Below, in pieces: positions 58,901 to 59,611 of a stretch of 59,611 nt of DNA. Source of the stretch: Sediminibacterium salmoneum NBRC 103935. GTDB lineage: Bacteria; Bacteroidota; Bacteroidia; Chitinophagales; Chitinophagaceae. Under the pieces are notes generated by a model. It saw nothing but the letters and a program-made list of their open reading frames with translations, had not been told where the DNA came from and did no database searches. The position numbers were made by a program, and so were the translations under genes. Numbering within the stretch: the first letter of the stretch is position 1; each line of letters opens with the position of its first letter. The stretch lies in assembly GCF_000511175.1 (NCBI RefSeq), contig NZ_KI866530.1, positions 968,917 through 1,028,527 on the forward strand. The letters are read 5' to 3'.

Positions 58901-59611
58901 CATCTCTGTTCCCGTTGGAGATAAATACGAAAGTTCTATCTCTATGTTCCTGAACGGTGAAGTAAAAGATATGCTTTACATGTCTGATGGTACTTGGGCT
59001 ATTGATTACAACAGAAACACTACCAGTGTAAGTGCCTTCACCGTTACCAACGACGCTAAGCGTACGATCTCTGCCAATGAATTCCCTGTACTAAGAAATG
59101 TGGAAGTAAAAGCCAATAGCTCTGACTTCGTTTCCTTATTCAAATTGCTAAAAGCAGGTGGAATGGAAGCTGACCTAAGCGGATATGCTGGTCTTAAGTT
59201 TACTGCTGCAGGTGGATATAACCTAAGAGTTACCATGGTACAGAACGGAATCAGCGAGTGGAAAAACCAGTACACTACTGATATCAGACTGGGTTCTGGA
59301 CAGCAGGAATACTTTATTCCTTTCAGCCAGTTTAAATCTGCTGCTTCTGCCAAGAACATAGATCCTAAAGACGTAACTACCCTTGTATTTACTGTTGAAG
59401 TAAATGCAGGAAGAAACAGTCCAATTGCTTCTACCTTCAGCAATATCAGCTTCACCAAAGAAAAACCAGCCTTGAATACAACAGAACAGGAAGAGAAAAC
59501 CATCCAGGTATTCCCTAACCCTGTAACCGACAATGTATTCACTGCCAGCTTTGTAAGCCCAGTAGCCGGTGAGTTGACCATGAAGATCAACGATGCTTCA
59601 GGACGCTCTAT
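55962..59611 (+). CDS. Large secreted YDG-repeat protein with T9SS sorting domain (3' end outside window)
   Basis: The frame is open from the ATG at 55962 to the window end (over 1,216 residues). It begins with a signal peptide (KILMPFFFLLTAFTAVAQ), then a beta-rich domain (about 25-135), four tandem YDG domains of exactly 88 residues (140-491, each with Y-D/N-G, GDxV, Y-x(3)G-A-D-A-A-x-Y), an MBG-type domain (about 492-575), and a cadherin-like beta-sandwich (about 580-685). A Gly-rich linker (GGGGGG near 695) and a long region of unclear fold follow, and IQVFPNPVTDN near 1,182 opens the C-terminal sorting domain of the type IX secretion system. It is probably a surface adhesin or matrix protein. 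Confidence 0.88.
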   Translation, partial: MKSKILLKILMPFFFLLTAFTAVAQSITPSGSITTFTTTYGTDATEQSFTFIAAGLTASSNVVVTAPANFEVSLTSGSGFAASVNVPTDGSGNVASATIYVRLPGSVNPGSIGGGNITLVEGSTNNTVAIPASTVNVKPLTITGLTANNKNYDGLTTATLSGTATLNGGLVGSDVVTISAGTANFASKTVGTGKTVTATGFSLSGADAAKYSVTQPTIPNADITAINLTITGLTATSRAYNGLTTATLAGTAALSGVVSGDVVTIDAVGTASFADKTVGTAKPVTVIGYTINGADAANYTLIQPAGLTADITAINLTITGLTATSRAYNGLTTATLAGTAALSGVVSGDVVTIDAVGTASFATKTVGTAKPVTVIGYTINGGDAANYTLTQPAGLTADITAIALTISGVTADNRLYNGLTAATLTGTAALVGVVSGDAVTLGGTAAASFATATVGLAKAVTVTGYSISGADAANYTLTQPTGLTADITPAPLTITADSVRKYHGETIANPSTGVTAFTSTGLVNGETIGSVTMTYVTGDASGDPLGLTLNAVIPSAATGGTFTAINYTINYVANQIRVIPNINAFLSNLVASTGPLNTAFNKYDLDYDTYVLTAINTFTVTPTVENQFATIQARIDTGMGPGAYVPLTSGVASAPFTIREGDNIIEILVTAEDGINQLNYRILYRRESSFVSGGGGGGLESKSLGDAIAQRVLNNAINDMNGAVDYNKLPVVETAQGTIRSASTNSIFSLQLSSIMPDLSNRGYKAYNSSPVDIVSFTNAKEVFAVDYVNTNKETKAVAFTTKTLGELYDHTKPICDRLKGATLLDVESVKIDGYDFINYTIRNDKGNLEYATAFTVGAKAGRNNFNLQSAFLTTSYVNEDQMYNFQIWAASPTIVNDMVKEVLAKLKDVAPVNQSIVNASPDTYIESGKREGANLNLVIKNGTAATTGFFKFEDRSNESSTGIVTRNVPFTVNANGTSTISVPVGDKYESSISMFLNGEVKDMLYMSDGTWAIDYNRNTTSVSAFTVTNDAKRTISANEFPVLRNVEVKANSSDFVSLFKLLKAGGMEADLSGYAGLKFTAAGGYNLRVTMVQNGISEWKNQYTTDIRLGSGQQEYFIPFSQFKSAASAKNIDPKDVTTLVFTVEVNAGRNSPIASTFSNISFTKEKPALNTTEQEEKTIQVFPNPVTDNVFTASFVSPVAGELTMKINDASGRS
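56379..57434 (+). repeat. Four tandem 264-bp repeats coding YDG domains
   Basis: Units start at 56379, 56643, 56907 and 57171, each exactly 264 bp (88 codons). Units 2 and 3 share an identical 113-bp block (56625-56737 and 56889-57001, including 18 bp before the unit boundary) and differ only at scattered, mostly silent positions afterwards. Units 1 and 4 are more diverged. The pattern points to recent duplication or gene conversion of the middle units. Confidence 0.93.

Noticed and set aside
59006..59590. 194-codon antisense open frame inside the YDG/T9SS protein gene
   Set aside because: It lies wholly within a well-supported secreted protein whose repetitive Thr/Ala/Gly codons leave the reverse frame open by chance; no domain or start signal.

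Overview
The window reads as chromosomal DNA of a Bacteroidota bacterium, most likely family Chitinophagaceae. The family placement is inferred from gene content and style. Supporting signs are: TAnnTTTG (-7) and TTTG (-33) promoter elements before many genes, almost no Shine-Dalgarno sequences, an alternative Bacteroidetes-type GlmU, DUF5686, DUF4199 and DUF4833 proteins, a TonB-dependent receptor, and a type IX-secreted YDG-repeat protein. No rRNA, CRISPR array, transposase or integrase was seen.

Layout. 1-950: edge of an AbiE-type toxin-antitoxin/abortive-infection module (AbiEii cut by the window edge, AbiEi complete) with two palindromic operators, next to tRNA-Pro(GGG). 1195-7181: one operon of a degenerate dihydroorotase, a DUF4199 membrane protein, GT2 and GT4 glycosyltransferases, GmhA, a GmhB-like phosphatase and a secreted protein. 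7212-23386: housekeeping genes (lepA, threonylcarbamoyl-AMP synthase, tpiA, alternative glmU, pruA, fasciclin protein, pdhA, TPR protein, ribH, LutA-like protein, rnr, lpxK, 5-formyl-THF cyclo-ligase, GH20). 23441-29403: a small protein and amino-acid catabolism (HutG and HutI for histidine; an arginine deiminase family protein followed by the citrulline hydrolase CtlX), with a CrtA-like protein between. 29442-36699: a reductase/epimerase, pfkA, pyk, a second GH20, and a NagB-PIG-L fusion, giving amino-sugar entry into glycolysis.

36715-45057 is the most interesting region. An eight-gene minus-strand operon runs TetR, myo-inositol-phosphate synthase, PgpA-like phosphatase, GtrA, DUF5686 outer-membrane protein, CDP-alcohol phosphatidyltransferase, DUF4833 protein, AUR1/PAP2-type synthase. 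It looks like a complete route from glucose-6-phosphate to inositol-phosphorylceramide. A sphingomyelin-synthase-like (PAP2_C) gene converges on it, and a second DUF4833 protein lies just beyond the tRNA-Arg. Inositol-lipid clusters are already known from gut Bacteroides. The GtrA, DUF5686, TetR and PAP2_C parts are the less explained pieces.

45210-59611: tRNA-Arg(ACG), a secreted plug-domain protein, the DUF4833 paralogue, a soluble PAS histidine kinase, a GH3 glycosidase with an inserted PA14 domain, an apparently exported class V aminotransferase, a BtuB-like receptor, a roughly 490-base leader region with a short ORF and a long hairpin, and a large T9SS-type protein with four exact 264-bp YDG repeats that runs off the right edge.
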